A program made the translations under genes and the position numbers. From Rhizobium brockwellii (GTDB taxonomy: Bacteria; Pseudomonadota; Alphaproteobacteria; Rhizobiales; Rhizobiaceae): a DNA stretch of 64,000 bases. Positions 56,390 through 64,000 of the stretch are shown piece after piece. The notes under the pieces were generated by a model. It made no database searches and was not told the origin of the DNA. It saw only the letters and a program-made list of their open reading frames with translations. Position 1 is the first letter of the stretch. Every line of letters starts with the position of its first letter. The stretch spans positions 1,116,001 through 1,180,000 of the forward strand of contig NZ_CP053439.1 of assembly GCF_000769405.2 (NCBI RefSeq). The letters run 5' to 3'.

Positions 56390-57550
56390 CTATTCTTCGG
56401 CGACGTAGCGCCGCTCGTGGCGGAGCCCCATGCTGGTCAGGATCTCGTATCCGATCGTGCCGGATGCCCTGGCCACGTCGTCCACCGGCATGTTCTTCCC
56501 GAACAGTTCGACATAATCCCCGGCGCGCACGGCATTGTCAGGCAGGTCGGTGATATCGAAGATCGTCAGGTCCATGGTGATCCGGCCGGCAACCGGAACC
56601 TTGTGTCCGGCGATGAAACCTTGCCCGCCTTGCGGCACCACCTGTCGCAGTGGCACGCCGCCGCTCGACTGGCTGCGCATGTAGCCGTCGGCATAGCCGG
56701 CCGAGGCGATCGCCAGCCGGCTTTCGCGGCGAAGCTGCAGCGCCCGCCCATAGCTGACGGTCTCGCCGGCTTCGACGCTGCGCACCTGGATGATGCGCGC
56801 TTCCGCCGTCGCCACCGGCCGCATCGGGTTCGTCATGCCGCTGACCGCTTCGCCGCCATAGAGCGCGATGCCGGGGCGGGTCAGGTCGAAGTGATAATCC
56901 TCACCGAGAAAGATGCCGGCCGAGGCCGCAAGACTTGAATCGATGCCTTCATAAGCGGCGCTAACCCTGTGGAATGATTCAAGCTGCTGCCGGTTCATCG
57001 CATGGGTGGGATCGTCGGCGCAGGCGAGGTGGCTCATGACAAGCACAGGCGCGAAGCTCGCAGGCCGTGAGACGTCGTCGGCGAGCGCGATCGCATCGTC
57101 GATATGCAGTCCGAGCCGATTGAAGCCGGTATCGACATGCAGCGCGCAGGGATAGTCGCCGTAATCGGCAAGCACCGCCATCCAGAAGGCGAGCTGCTCG
57201 TCGGAGGAAATCACCGGCACCAGATCATTGTCGAAGAAGCGCCGCTCGGTGCCCGGCCAGATGCCTGAGAGCACGAAGATGCGCGCCTCGGGCGCATAGA
57301 GGCGGAGTGTCACGCCCTCGTCGACGGTCGCGACGAAGAAGTCGCGGGCGCCGGCCATATAGAGCGCTTCGCCGGCATCCTCGATGCCCATGCCATAAGC
57401 ATCTGCCTTGACGACCGCCGAAGCGCGCGCCGCACCGGAGCGGCGCGCCATGTCGCGCCAGTTCTCCGTCAGAGCGGTCAGGTCGACGGTCAGCCGCAGG
57501 CCTGCCGAGGCAAAGTTGTCGTCTTCGGGGGCGTCGAAAAATTCGCTCAT
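56390..57550 (-). CDS. alr: Alanine racemase
   Basis: 386 residues from the ATG at 57550. The PLP-binding lysine is K48 in ASAVVKADAYGMG; HVDTGFNRLGLH and YGRALQ are family motifs, and the beta-domain residues SAGYADGYMRS precede IGYEILTSMGLRHERRY. It supplies D-alanine for peptidoglycan. It follows dnaB on the same strand by 99 bases. Confidence 0.95.
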   Translation of the reverse strand: MSEFFDAPEDDNFASAGLRLTVDLTALTENWRDMARRSGAARASAVVKADAYGMGIEDAGEALYMAGARDFFVATVDEGVTLRLYAPEARIFVLSGIWPGTERRFFDNDLVPVISSDEQLAFWMAVLADYGDYPCALHVDTGFNRLGLHIDDAIALADDVSRPASFAPVLVMSHLACADDPTHAMNRQQLESFHRVSAAYEGIDSSLAASAGIFLGEDYHFDLTRPGIALYGGEAVSGMTNPMRPVATAEARIIQVRSVEAGETVSYGRALQLRRESRLAIASAGYADGYMRSQSSGGVPLRQVVPQGGQGFIAGHKVPVAGRITMDLTIFDITDLPDNAVRAGDYVELFGKNMPVDDVARASGTIGYEILTSMGLRHERRYVAEE

Positions 57551-57649
57551 GATCCACATCGAAAAGAGGCCGGAGAAGGATTCTCCGGCCAGTTTAAAGA
57601 TCAACTATGTCAAGGGAAAGCCCGGCGCTGCGTTGCAGCATCCGCACGA

Positions 57650-59146
57650 TCAGTGCTCTTCATATTGGGTGAAGGAGGGATCGGCGAGATCGGCAAAGCG
57701 CGTGAATTCCGCCTGGAAGGCGAGCTTCACCGTGCCTGTCGGCCCGTGGCGCTGCTTGGCGATGATCACGTCGGCCGTGCCCTTGACCTTGTCGAACAGC
57801 GCTTCCCATTCCGGATATTTCGGATCGTGGATGTCGCGCGGCTCCGAATTCTTGACGTAATATTCCTCGCGGAACACGAAAAGCACGACGTCGGCGTCCT
57901 GCTCGATCGAGCCGGATTCGCGAAGGTCGGACAGCTGCGGCCGCTTGTCGTCGCGGCTTTCGACCTGACGCGAGAGCTGCGACAGCGCGATGATCGGAAC
58001 GTTGAGCTCCTTGCCGAGTGCCTTCAGGCCGGTGGTGATCTGGGTGATTTCCTGCACGCGGTTGTCGCTGGATTTGCCCGAGCCGGTCATCAGCTGAATG
58101 TAGTCGACCACCAGCACGTCGAGGCCGCGCTGGCGCTTCAGACGGCGCGCGCGGGCCGAAAGCTGGGCGATCGAGATGCCGCCGGTCTGGTCGATAAAGA
58201 GCGGCACCTTCTGCATCATCATCGAGCAGGCGACGAGCTTTTCGAAATCGGCATCGTTGATGTCGCCGCGGCGGATCTTCGAGGAGGAAACTTCCGTCTG
58301 CTCGGAGATGATACGGGTGGCGAGCTGTTCGGATGACATTTCGAGCGAGTAGAAACCGACGACGCCGCCGTTCTTTGCCTTCATGCTGCCGTCCGACTGG
58401 ACTTCGCCTTCGTAGGAGGCGGCGATATTGTAGGCGATGTTGGTGGCAAGCGAAGTCTTGCCCATGCCGGGGCGTCCGGCAAGGACGATCAAGTCCGACC
58501 GCTGCAGGCCGCCCATCTTGGAATCCAGTGAATGGATGCCGGTGGAAATGCCGGAAAGTCCGCCGTCACGTTCCTTGGCGACGGCCGCCATGTCGATCGC
58601 CAGCGCGACCGCATCGTTGAAGGCCTGGAAACCGCCGTCGTAGCGGCCGTTTTCCGCCAGTTCGAAGAGGCGGCGTTCGGTATCCTCGATCTGCGACTGC
58701 GGCGGCATGTCGAGCGGCGCGTCATAGGCGATGTTGACGACGTCCTCGCCGATGGTGATCAGCGCCCGGCGCAGCGCCAGGTCGTAGATCGCCCGACCGT
58801 AATCCTCGGCATTGATGACGGTGACGGCATTGCTGACCAGGCTCGCCAGATATTGCGAAACCGTCATGTCGCCGACTTTCTCGTCGGCTTTCAGGAAGGT
58901 CTTGATCGTCACCGGATTGGCGATCTTGCCCATGCGGATGATATCGCCGGCAACCTCGAAGATCTTCCGATGCAGCGGTTCATAGAGATGAATCGGCTTC
59001 AGGAAGTCCGACACCCGGTAATAGGCATCGTTGTTCATCAGGATCGCACCGAGAAGCGCTTGCTCGGCTTCGATATTGTTGGGTGCTTCGCGATAATGCT
59101 GCTCCGACGGGGCAACAGCTGCAATCTTTCGAGCGGCGTCGTTCAT
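57650..59146 (-). CDS. dnaB: Replicative DNA helicase DnaB
   Basis: 498 residues from the ATG at 59146; the three adjacent ATGs at 59146, 59149 and 59152 leave the exact start open. The N-terminal DnaB helical domain includes EQALLGAILMNNDAYYRV. The RecA-like core has Walker A GRPGMGKTSLATNIAYN, Walker B VLVVDYIQLM and ALSQLSRQVESRDDKRP. It unwinds DNA at the replication fork. Confidence 0.96.
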   Translation of the reverse strand: MNDAARKIAAVAPSEQHYREAPNNIEAEQALLGAILMNNDAYYRVSDFLKPIHLYEPLHRKIFEVAGDIIRMGKIANPVTIKTFLKADEKVGDMTVSQYLASLVSNAVTVINAEDYGRAIYDLALRRALITIGEDVVNIAYDAPLDMPPQSQIEDTERRLFELAENGRYDGGFQAFNDAVALAIDMAAVAKERDGGLSGISTGIHSLDSKMGGLQRSDLIVLAGRPGMGKTSLATNIAYNIAASYEGEVQSDGSMKAKNGGVVGFYSLEMSSEQLATRIISEQTEVSSSKIRRGDINDADFEKLVACSMMMQKVPLFIDQTGGISIAQLSARARRLKRQRGLDVLVVDYIQLMTGSGKSSDNRVQEITQITTGLKALGKELNVPIIALSQLSRQVESRDDKRPQLSDLRESGSIEQDADVVLFVFREEYYVKNSEPRDIHDPKYPEWEALFDKVKGTADVIIAKQRHGPTGTVKLAFQAEFTRFADLADPSFTQYEEH

Positions 59147-59517
59147 CATCATCCGTTCTGTCTTTTTCCAGCTCCGGATTTGCAATTCCGGACGCGAAAA
59201 TCAAGAGGCTACGAAAGGAGCGGGGGCTCGCTTCGCCTAAATCCTGAACGCTGTGCACGTTGTTCGACTTCTCCACAGTCTTGGGCGACACAAAGGAGAA
59301 ATACTGGCAGTGTCACCCGCACGACACGGTATGGCGCCGACTCACCAATCCGCTTCGGAGAACGCTACTTTAGCGCGATGTCATAAGGCACGCAGCAAAA
59401 ACATCCGGAAGATCCCCTTAAAAAAGCGAACCGATCGGCAGCTCACATCGAAGGGGTGGAAACGAAAAAGCCCGGCGCGGTGGCCGGGCTTCCCTCTCGC
59501 GGATCGCTCCGACGAAA
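59147..59517. other. Intergenic region between dnaB and rplI
   Basis: 371 bases. It holds the rplI terminator near 59468 and presumably the dnaB promoter. The short plus-strand open frame 59253-59618 runs through the terminator and rplI antisense and is not considered real. Confidence 0.5.
59465..59491 (-). terminator. Rho-independent terminator of the ribosomal operon
   Basis: Minus strand: AAGCCCGGC-CACCGC-GCCGGGCTT followed by TTTCG; a 9-bp G/C stem 27 bases beyond the rplI stop codon. Confidence 0.88.
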
Positions 59518-60096
59518 TTATGCTTCGTCTTCGTCGACGCCGTCAGCTTCCGGATCGAAGAAGTCTTCCGGACGCAGCGCGTCTTCGTCGACGCCGTAGA
59601 TCGCGTCGACCGAGGTGAGTTCTTCGCCCTTCGACTGGCGCTCTGCCTCTTCGGCAGAACGGGCAACGTTCAGCTCGACGTGGATTTCGACTTCGGCATG
59701 CAGCTGCAGCTCGACCTTGTGCAGGCCGATCGACTTGATCGGCGTGTTGAGGTGAACCTGGTTGCGGCCGATGTTGAAGCCTTCGGCGCCGAGAATATCG
59801 ACGACGTCACGGGCAGCAACCGAACCGTAGAGCTGGCCAGTTTCGCCGGCGGAGCGCACGACGATGAAGGACTTGCCGTCGAGAACGTCGGCGACCGTCT
59901 GGGCTTCCGACTTGCGCTCAAGGTTGCGGGCTTCGAGCGTCGCGCGCTCGGCTTCGAAGCGGGTCTTGTTGGCGGCGTTGGCGCGCAGCGCCTTGCCGAG
60001 CGGCAGCAGGTAGTTGCGGGCAAAGCCGTCGCGAACCTTTACGGTTTCGCCCATCTGGCCGAGCTTGGAGATGCGTTCGAGAAGGATGACTTGCAT
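59518..60096 (-). CDS. rplI: 50S ribosomal protein L9
   Basis: 192 residues from the ATG at 60096. The L9 N-domain signature [20 protein letters not shown] and [19 protein letters not shown], then the central helix and C-domain ([25 protein letters not shown]). An acidic C-terminal tail (about 160-192) extends it beyond the E. coli protein (about 149), a usual alphaproteobacterial feature. Confidence 0.97.
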   Translation of the reverse strand: MQVILLERISKLGQMGETVKVRDGFARNYLLPLGKALRANAANKTRFEAERATLEARNLERKSEAQTVADVLDGKSFIVVRSAGETGQLYGSVAARDVVDILGAEGFNIGRNQVHLNTPIKSIGLHKVELQLHAEVEIHVELNVARSAEEAERQSKGEELTSVDAIYGVDEDALRPEDFFDPEADGVDEDEA

Positions 60097-60118
60097 TTTC
60101 TTTTTCCTTTCTTGTGTC

Positions 60119-61105
60119 TCAGATTTTCGTATCGGATTGTTTGGGGGCATCAGCATCTTTCGTCGGGGTCAGTGCGATCGCCTTGCGCGTATCGCTGAGA
60201 CCGAGGACGAGGATGAGGAGAGCTGGCAGCAGCATGAGCATCGAGGCCAGATAGCAGAGGATGAGGGCTGGTATGCGCCAGTCCTTGCCGCGCGTGCGGA
60301 AATGCAGCGAGGCGAAACCGGCAAGCATGAAGCCGGCGCCGAAGGCGCCGATCACGGTCGCACCGACCAGCGCCGGAACGCCGCCGAAAAAGCAGGCGGC
60401 AAGCCCGGCCAGGAAGATGAAGATCGAGTTGCGGTTCATCCGCAGCGACGAGGGAATGTCCTCGCGCGGACGAAGGCCCTTGCCGGAGGCTGCAACGATG
60501 CGCACGGCGAAATAATAGGCGGCAAACAGCATGCTGACCCACATGCCGCCCTGCAAAGCCGGCAGCATCAGCAGGATCAGCGACTTGGTCTGCGCGGTCG
60601 CTGCCGGATCGGGCATGAATTCCGGCTGCTGCTGCTTGAGCGAGGTGATCAGCAGATCGACGATCGGATCGGTAATCTCAGGCCCGTAGCCGATGATCAC
60701 ACCGATGACGATGACGGCGAGCGTCACCAGACCGCAAAGATGCAGCAGGATATCGGAGAGCGGATACCAGGCAAGCAGATGGTCGGGGCCACCGAGTTCG
60801 GCGGCCGGACGCGCCAGATTGGCGAGATGGCTGAGCCAACCGGCCGGCAGCAGCGTCACCATCGTCATGATCAGCGCGAAGGAAGGCGAGATCAAGATCG
60901 CGCCGAGTGCCGCGGCGGTGACGACGGCCGAGACTGCGGCTGCATTGCCCCAGCCGAGCCCGACGATCAGGATCGGCAGAGCCGAGGCCGTATAAAGAAG
61001 CGCGCTGAAAAACGACGGCTGCATGCTCGCGCCCAGCACCAGCAAGGCGGCGGTCAATCCGGCGAGTGCGCCGATCAGCAGCGTTTTAATGTTCGGTCGT
61101 TTCAA
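60119..61105 (-). CDS. DUF2232 multi-spanning membrane protein
   Basis: 328 residues from a TTG start, with AGGA eight bases upstream. About eight hydrophobic helices, starting [21 protein letters not shown]; the C-terminus is charged. The DUF2232 family (YybS-like) is found between rpsR and rplI in many alphaproteobacteria. Function unknown. The gap to rplI is 22 bases, so it is likely cotranscribed. Confidence 0.85.
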   Translation of the reverse strand: MKRPNIKTLLIGALAGLTAALLVLGASMQPSFFSALLYTASALPILIVGLGWGNAAAVSAVVTAAALGAILISPSFALIMTMVTLLPAGWLSHLANLARPAAELGGPDHLLAWYPLSDILLHLCGLVTLAVIVIGVIIGYGPEITDPIVDLLITSLKQQQPEFMPDPAATAQTKSLILLMLPALQGGMWVSMLFAAYYFAVRIVAASGKGLRPREDIPSSLRMNRNSIFIFLAGLAACFFGGVPALVGATVIGAFGAGFMLAGFASLHFRTRGKDWRIPALILCYLASMLMLLPALLILVLGLSDTRKAIALTPTKDADAPKQSDTKI

Positions 61106-61216
61106 GGTCGCTGTCCTGCTTCATCAAGCAGTTAGAGGATGTTGCTGAATCAAATTCAGAAACGTCTCAACATGGGTTTTAATAGTTCCGATCCGCGCCC
61201 ATCGCAGAAGGGATAA

Positions 61217-61238
61217 GGGAAGGCACGAATGCCTTCCC
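61217..61238 (-). terminator. Hairpin between rpsR and the DUF2232 gene
   Basis: GGGAAGGCA-CGAA-TGCCTTCCC, a perfect 9-bp stem with a stable GNRA-like loop, 27 bases after the rpsR stop. The T run after it on the minus strand is weak (TTATCCC), so it may be a partial terminator or a processing site. Confidence 0.55.
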
Positions 61239-61264
61239 TCAAGAGTGTGTGCGTCGGCCGATGA

Positions 61265-61513
61265 CTAGGCGACGACGTAGGGCAGCAGGCCGAGGAAACG
61301 GGCGCGCTTGATCGCCTGGGCGAGTTCGCGCTGCTTCTTCTGGGAAACGGCCGTGATGCGGGACGGAACGATTTTGCCGCGCTCAGAAATGTAGCGCTGC
61401 AGCAGGCGTACGTCCTTGTAGTCGATCCGCGGTGCGTTGGCGCCGGAGAACGGGCAGGTCTTGCGGCGGCGATGGAACGGGCGGCGGACCGGAGCGGAGG
61501 AAGTTTCAGACAT
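61265..61513 (-). CDS. rpsR: 30S ribosomal protein S18
   Basis: 82 residues. The S18 signature is [48 protein letters not shown]. It binds S6 on the 30S platform. The rpsF gene ends 14 bases upstream on the same strand. Confidence 0.97.
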   Translation of the reverse strand: MSETSSAPVRRPFHRRRKTCPFSGANAPRIDYKDVRLLQRYISERGKIVPSRITAVSQKKQRELAQAIKRARFLGLLPYVVA

Positions 61514-61527
61514 ATCTCAGATCTCCC

Positions 61528-61995
61528 TTATACACGGTCTTCGCGCGGACGGCGCGGACGGTCGTCACGGTCGCCGAAGCCACCTTCACGCGGCGGACGC
61601 GGGCCGCGGTCGCGATCGCCGAAGCCGCCTTCACGCGGGCCACGGCCGCCTTCGCGCGGTCGGTCGTCACGGTCGCGCTTCTGCATCATGGCAGACGGAC
61701 CTTCTTCATGCTTTTCGACGGCGATCGTCATGTAGCGAAGAACGTCTTCGCTGATGCGCATCTGACGTTCCATTTCCTGGACGGCAGCAGCCGGTGCATC
61801 GATGTCCATCAGGGCGTAGTGCGCCTTGCGGTTCTTCTTGATGCGGTAGGTGAGGGACTTGAGGCCCCAGTTCTCGATACGCCCGACCTTACCGCCATTC
61901 GCTTCGATCACACCCTTGTACTGTTCTACGAGGGCATCGACCTGCTGAGCGGAAATATCCTGCCGGGCAAGGAATACATGTTCATAAAGAGCCAT
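61528..61995 (-). CDS. rpsF: 30S ribosomal protein S6 with RG-rich tail
   Basis: 155 residues. The S6 domain (about 1-100) starts [20 protein letters not shown] and contains [23 protein letters not shown]. The C-terminal 50 residues are Arg/Gly/Pro/Asp repeats ([13 protein letters not shown] units) built from repeated DNA, beyond the usual S6 length of about 100-135. Extended S6 tails are common in alphaproteobacteria. Confidence 0.96.
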   Translation of the reverse strand: MALYEHVFLARQDISAQQVDALVEQYKGVIEANGGKVGRIENWGLKSLTYRIKKNRKAHYALMDIDAPAAAVQEMERQMRISEDVLRYMTIAVEKHEEGPSAMMQKRDRDDRPREGGRGPREGGFGDRDRGPRPPREGGFGDRDDRPRRPREDRV

Positions 61996-62019
61996 GACAG
62001 CTTTGCCTTTCTTGCGTTT

Positions 62020-62048
62020 GGTTCAACCCGATATTCGGCGGCTAAGCC
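62020..62048 (-). promoter_or_regulatory. Candidate S6:S18-binding mRNA leader hairpin
   Basis: Read on the minus strand, GGCTTAGC pairs imperfectly with GTTGAACC around an inner stem CCGA-ATA-TCGG, leaving unpaired bases beside the CCG. It ends 24 bases before the rpsF start. Bacterial S6 operons often carry a CCG-bulged hairpin bound by S6:S18 for feedback control; this fits in position and general shape only. Confidence 0.35.
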
Positions 62049-62213
62049 TCAACGACTGCTCCTGATTGGGCGGACCCAGGCAAGAAAGCGTTCCGAGACG
62101 GTCGAGAGCGGAGACACGGGAGGCTGGAACGCTTCCGTTCCGAACGATTTCCCTGAGGAAACCGGCCCTCCGTTCAGCCACCAGCCAGAAGACCGGGTTA
62201 ACGAACAGGGCGG

Positions 62214-62241
62214 CTTATACGGATTTTTTAGGCAAAGGCAA
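62214..62241 (-). promoter_or_regulatory. Candidate promoter for the rpsF operon
   Basis: Minus strand TTGCCT (62241-62236), a 16-base spacer and TATAAG (62219-62214). It would give a leader of about 210 bases. Confidence 0.4.
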
Positions 62242-62309
62242 GCGCAATCGGACACCCGAACCCGATGCAGGGCAATGGTCGGCATCGGGCAGGCGCGAAA
62301 CAAATAGGA

Positions 62310-63353
62310 TCAGAGCGTCAGCGGATACTGCCGGTGCACTTTGGCGATCTCCGTGAGCACCTCGTTCGAAAGCGTAATGTCTGCCGCGCCGATATCGATT
62401 TTCAACTGTTCCATCGAGGTCGCGCCGATGATGGCCGAGGCCATGAAGGGCCTGGACAGGCAGAAGGCGAGCGCCATTGCTGCCGGGTCGAGGCCGTAGG
62501 TTGCGGCGATCTGCAGATAGGCTTTGGTCGCCGGTTCCTGCAGCGGCTGCAGGCGGCCGCCGATATCGTGGTTGATCGAACCGCGCGAACCTTTCGGCCT
62601 GCCGCCATCGATATATTTGCCGGAGAGGATGCCGCCGGCGAGCGGCGAATAGGCGAGCAGCCCGACATCCTCATGATGCGAGAGTTCGGCGAGATCGAGG
62701 TCGAAATGGCGGTAGAGCAAGTTGTATTCGTTCTGGACGCAGGCGACCCGCGGCAGGCTCTTTTGTTCGGAGAGCGTCAGGTATTTCTGTATGCCCCAGG
62801 TGGTTTCGTTGGAAAGGCCGATCGCGCGGATCTTGCCTTCCTTCACCAGCGCGCCGAGCGTTTCCAGAATGTCGAGCATATTGGCGACGGCCTCGTCGCG
62901 GTCCTGGTTGAAGGGATTGTAGCTCCAGTTCTGACGGAAATGGAAATGGCCGCGGTTCGGCCAGTGGATCTGGTAGAGGTCGACGTAATCCGTCTTCAGC
63001 CGCGCCAGGCTGGCCTCGAGCGCCAGGCGGATATTCTTTGCATCGGCACCTTCGCCGCCGCGTATGTAGTCACGGCCGCGGCCGGCGACCTTGGTGGCGA
63101 GCACGATATCGCCGCGCTTGCCGGTCTTCTTGAACCAACTGCCGATGTAATCTTCCGTCCGGCCCTGTGTCGCCGCCGAAACCGGGGTGGTCGGATAAAG
63201 TTCGGCCGTATCGAAGAAATTGACGCCCTTTTCGACGGCGTAGTCCATCTGTGCGTGAGCATCGGCTTCGCTGTTCTGCGAACCCCAGGTCATGGTGCCA
63301 AGGCAAATCTCTGAAACGGAAATCTCGGTGCGGCCTAGCGAATTGTACTTCAT
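62310..63353 (-). CDS. Aldo/keto reductase (Tas-like)
   Basis: 347 residues from the ATG at 63353. TIM barrel with FFDTAELYPTTPV (catalytic D and Y), LATKVAGRG (catalytic K) and DLYQIHWPNRG, and the C-terminal cofactor region ASAIIGATSMEQLKIDI. The combination EISVSEICLGTMTWGSQNSEADAHAQ is typical of the Tas subgroup. The substrate is unknown. The upstream frame to 63485 has no support. Confidence 0.87.
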   Translation of the reverse strand: MKYNSLGRTEISVSEICLGTMTWGSQNSEADAHAQMDYAVEKGVNFFDTAELYPTTPVSAATQGRTEDYIGSWFKKTGKRGDIVLATKVAGRGRDYIRGGEGADAKNIRLALEASLARLKTDYVDLYQIHWPNRGHFHFRQNWSYNPFNQDRDEAVANMLDILETLGALVKEGKIRAIGLSNETTWGIQKYLTLSEQKSLPRVACVQNEYNLLYRHFDLDLAELSHHEDVGLLAYSPLAGGILSGKYIDGGRPKGSRGSINHDIGGRLQPLQEPATKAYLQIAATYGLDPAAMALAFCLSRPFMASAIIGATSMEQLKIDIGAADITLSNEVLTEIAKVHRQYPLTL

Positions 63354-63566
63354 GGAAAAACCTTGGGAGAGAGGTGACAGCCTTGGGAGGGTTCGCGCAA
63401 ATCTAGGCTGGATTTGGCGGAGCGCAAGAGCAAAAACCGGGCTTTTGCGCCAGTGCGAAAGGCTTTGCGGAGAATGAGCCGCCACTTGACTCTGCCGGAA
63501 AGAATGTCAATTGGAGGCAAAACAGCCTTAAGGGGCGCAATCAGGGCATCAGCCAGGGACATGAGA

Positions 63567-64000
63567 ATGACCATTGCTTTCACTTTTCCCGGTCAGGGCA
63601 GTCAGGCCGTCGGCATGGGCAAGGATCTCGCCGAGAATTTTGCCGAAGCCCGCGCCGTTTTCCAAGAGGTCGATGAGGCGCTCGGTGAAAAGCTTTCGGA
63701 CGTCATGTTCAACGGTCCCGAGGATACGTTGACCTTGACGGCTAACGCCCAGCCGGCGCTGATGGCCGTCTCTATCGCCGTTGTCCGCGTTCTGGAGGCC
63801 AAGGGGCTGGATCTGAAGTCCAAGGTCGCCTACGTCGCCGGCCACTCGCTCGGCGAATATTCGGCGCTTTGCGCCGCCGGCACCTTTTCGCTTGCCGACA
63901 CCGCGCGGCTGTTGCGCATCCGCGGCAATGCCATGCAGGCGGCCGTTCCCGTCGGCGTCGGCGCCATGGCCGCGATCATCGGCCTCGAACATGCCGACGT
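63567..64000 (+). CDS. fabD: Malonyl-CoA-ACP transacylase (N-terminal part, cut by window edge)
   Basis: 144 residues visible from the ATG at 63567; AGGGA lies 7 bases upstream, favouring it over the ATG at 63561. MTIAFTFPGQGSQAVGMGKD is the family start, and GHSLGEYSA (residues 92-100) carries the catalytic Ser94. FabD loads malonyl groups onto ACP for fatty-acid synthesis. The gene continues beyond the window. Confidence 0.95.
   Translation, partial: MTIAFTFPGQGSQAVGMGKDLAENFAEARAVFQEVDEALGEKLSDVMFNGPEDTLTLTANAQPALMAVSIAVVRVLEAKGLDLKSKVAYVAGHSLGEYSALCAAGTFSLADTARLLRIRGNAMQAAVPVGVGAMAAIIGLEHAD

Larger units (their letters stand above)
61996..62309. other. Leader and promoter region of rpsF
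   Basis: 314 bases with no gene seen. On the minus strand it holds a candidate promoter (62214-62241), a leader of about 210 bases and a hairpin just ahead of the rpsF start (62020-62048). Confidence 0.55.

Noticed and set aside
62265..63314. Plus-strand 349-residue open frame opposite the aldo/keto reductase
   Set aside because: The minus-strand product has complete family motifs; the plus frame has none.

Overview
The window is a gene-dense, GC-rich stretch of an alphaproteobacterial chromosome. Gene content and order point to the Rhizobium etli / R. leguminosarum group. The pointers are a 744-residue Rsh, a RopA/Omp2-type porin, the iolR-iolC-iolD cluster with a kinase-aldolase fusion IolC, the order dapA-smpB-NYN-rpoZ-rsh-DUF2062-acpS-lepB-rnc-era-recO, and the order rpsF-rpsR-DUF2232-rplI-dnaB-alr-radA-cvpA-purF. 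Short palindromic intergenic repeats of a rhizobial style recur throughout. The species assignment is inference from content; no database was searched. I see no prophage, insertion sequence, CRISPR array or rRNA operon. The window is mostly core chromosome.

Layout. 1-4641: inositol catabolism, with iolD (cut by the window edge) and iolC on the minus strand, their RpiR-type regulator iolR, and a Gfo/Idh/MocA dehydrogenase on plus. 4826-7866: a ferredoxin-reductase-like flavoprotein, tRNA-Ser(GCU), and a porin with a long upstream region. 7968-13446: an alpha/beta hydrolase, a lytic transglycosylase, dapA, smpB and a NYN-domain protein. 13744-23160: rpoZ, rsh (stringent response), a 49-residue DUF3563 protein, DUF2062, acpS, lepB-rnc-era, a Crp/Fnr regulator, a single-domain response regulator and recO. 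23263-36069: a mixed block with an aldo/keto reductase, MOSC and HD proteins, a GGDEF/EAL protein, an EF-hand protein, sodC, an MscS channel, an overlapping ygfZ/HD/phosphatase operon, small hypothetical proteins, Nudix, YnfA and SRAP genes, and a 48-residue ORF. 36381-44066: pssA and psd (phospholipid synthesis), an Atm1-like ABC exporter, a large LysM protein, a LOG-type enzyme and RarD. 44274-49831: a citramalate/isopropylmalate synthase-like enzyme, a RIME-like element, and a five-gene chain cysS-gfa-gfa-gfa-pip in which every junction is a 4-base ATGA overlap. 50187-57550: GH25 lysozyme, SDR, purF, cvpA, radA, a LysE exporter and alr. 57650-61995: dnaB and the ribosomal block rplI-DUF2232-rpsR-rpsF. 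62310-64000: an aldo/keto reductase and the start of fabD.

The least ordinary items are these: three tandem GFA-family paralogs coupled to cysS and a proline iminopeptidase; a LysM protein that looks internally duplicated in mirrored order; terminator-like hairpins directly ahead of rsh and of the Crp/Fnr gene; two near-identical 48-base palindromic repeats 44 kb apart plus three relatives; two matches to the IolR operator pattern; and a candidate S6:S18 autoregulatory leader ahead of rpsF. I did not find a clear-cut new defence or mobile system.
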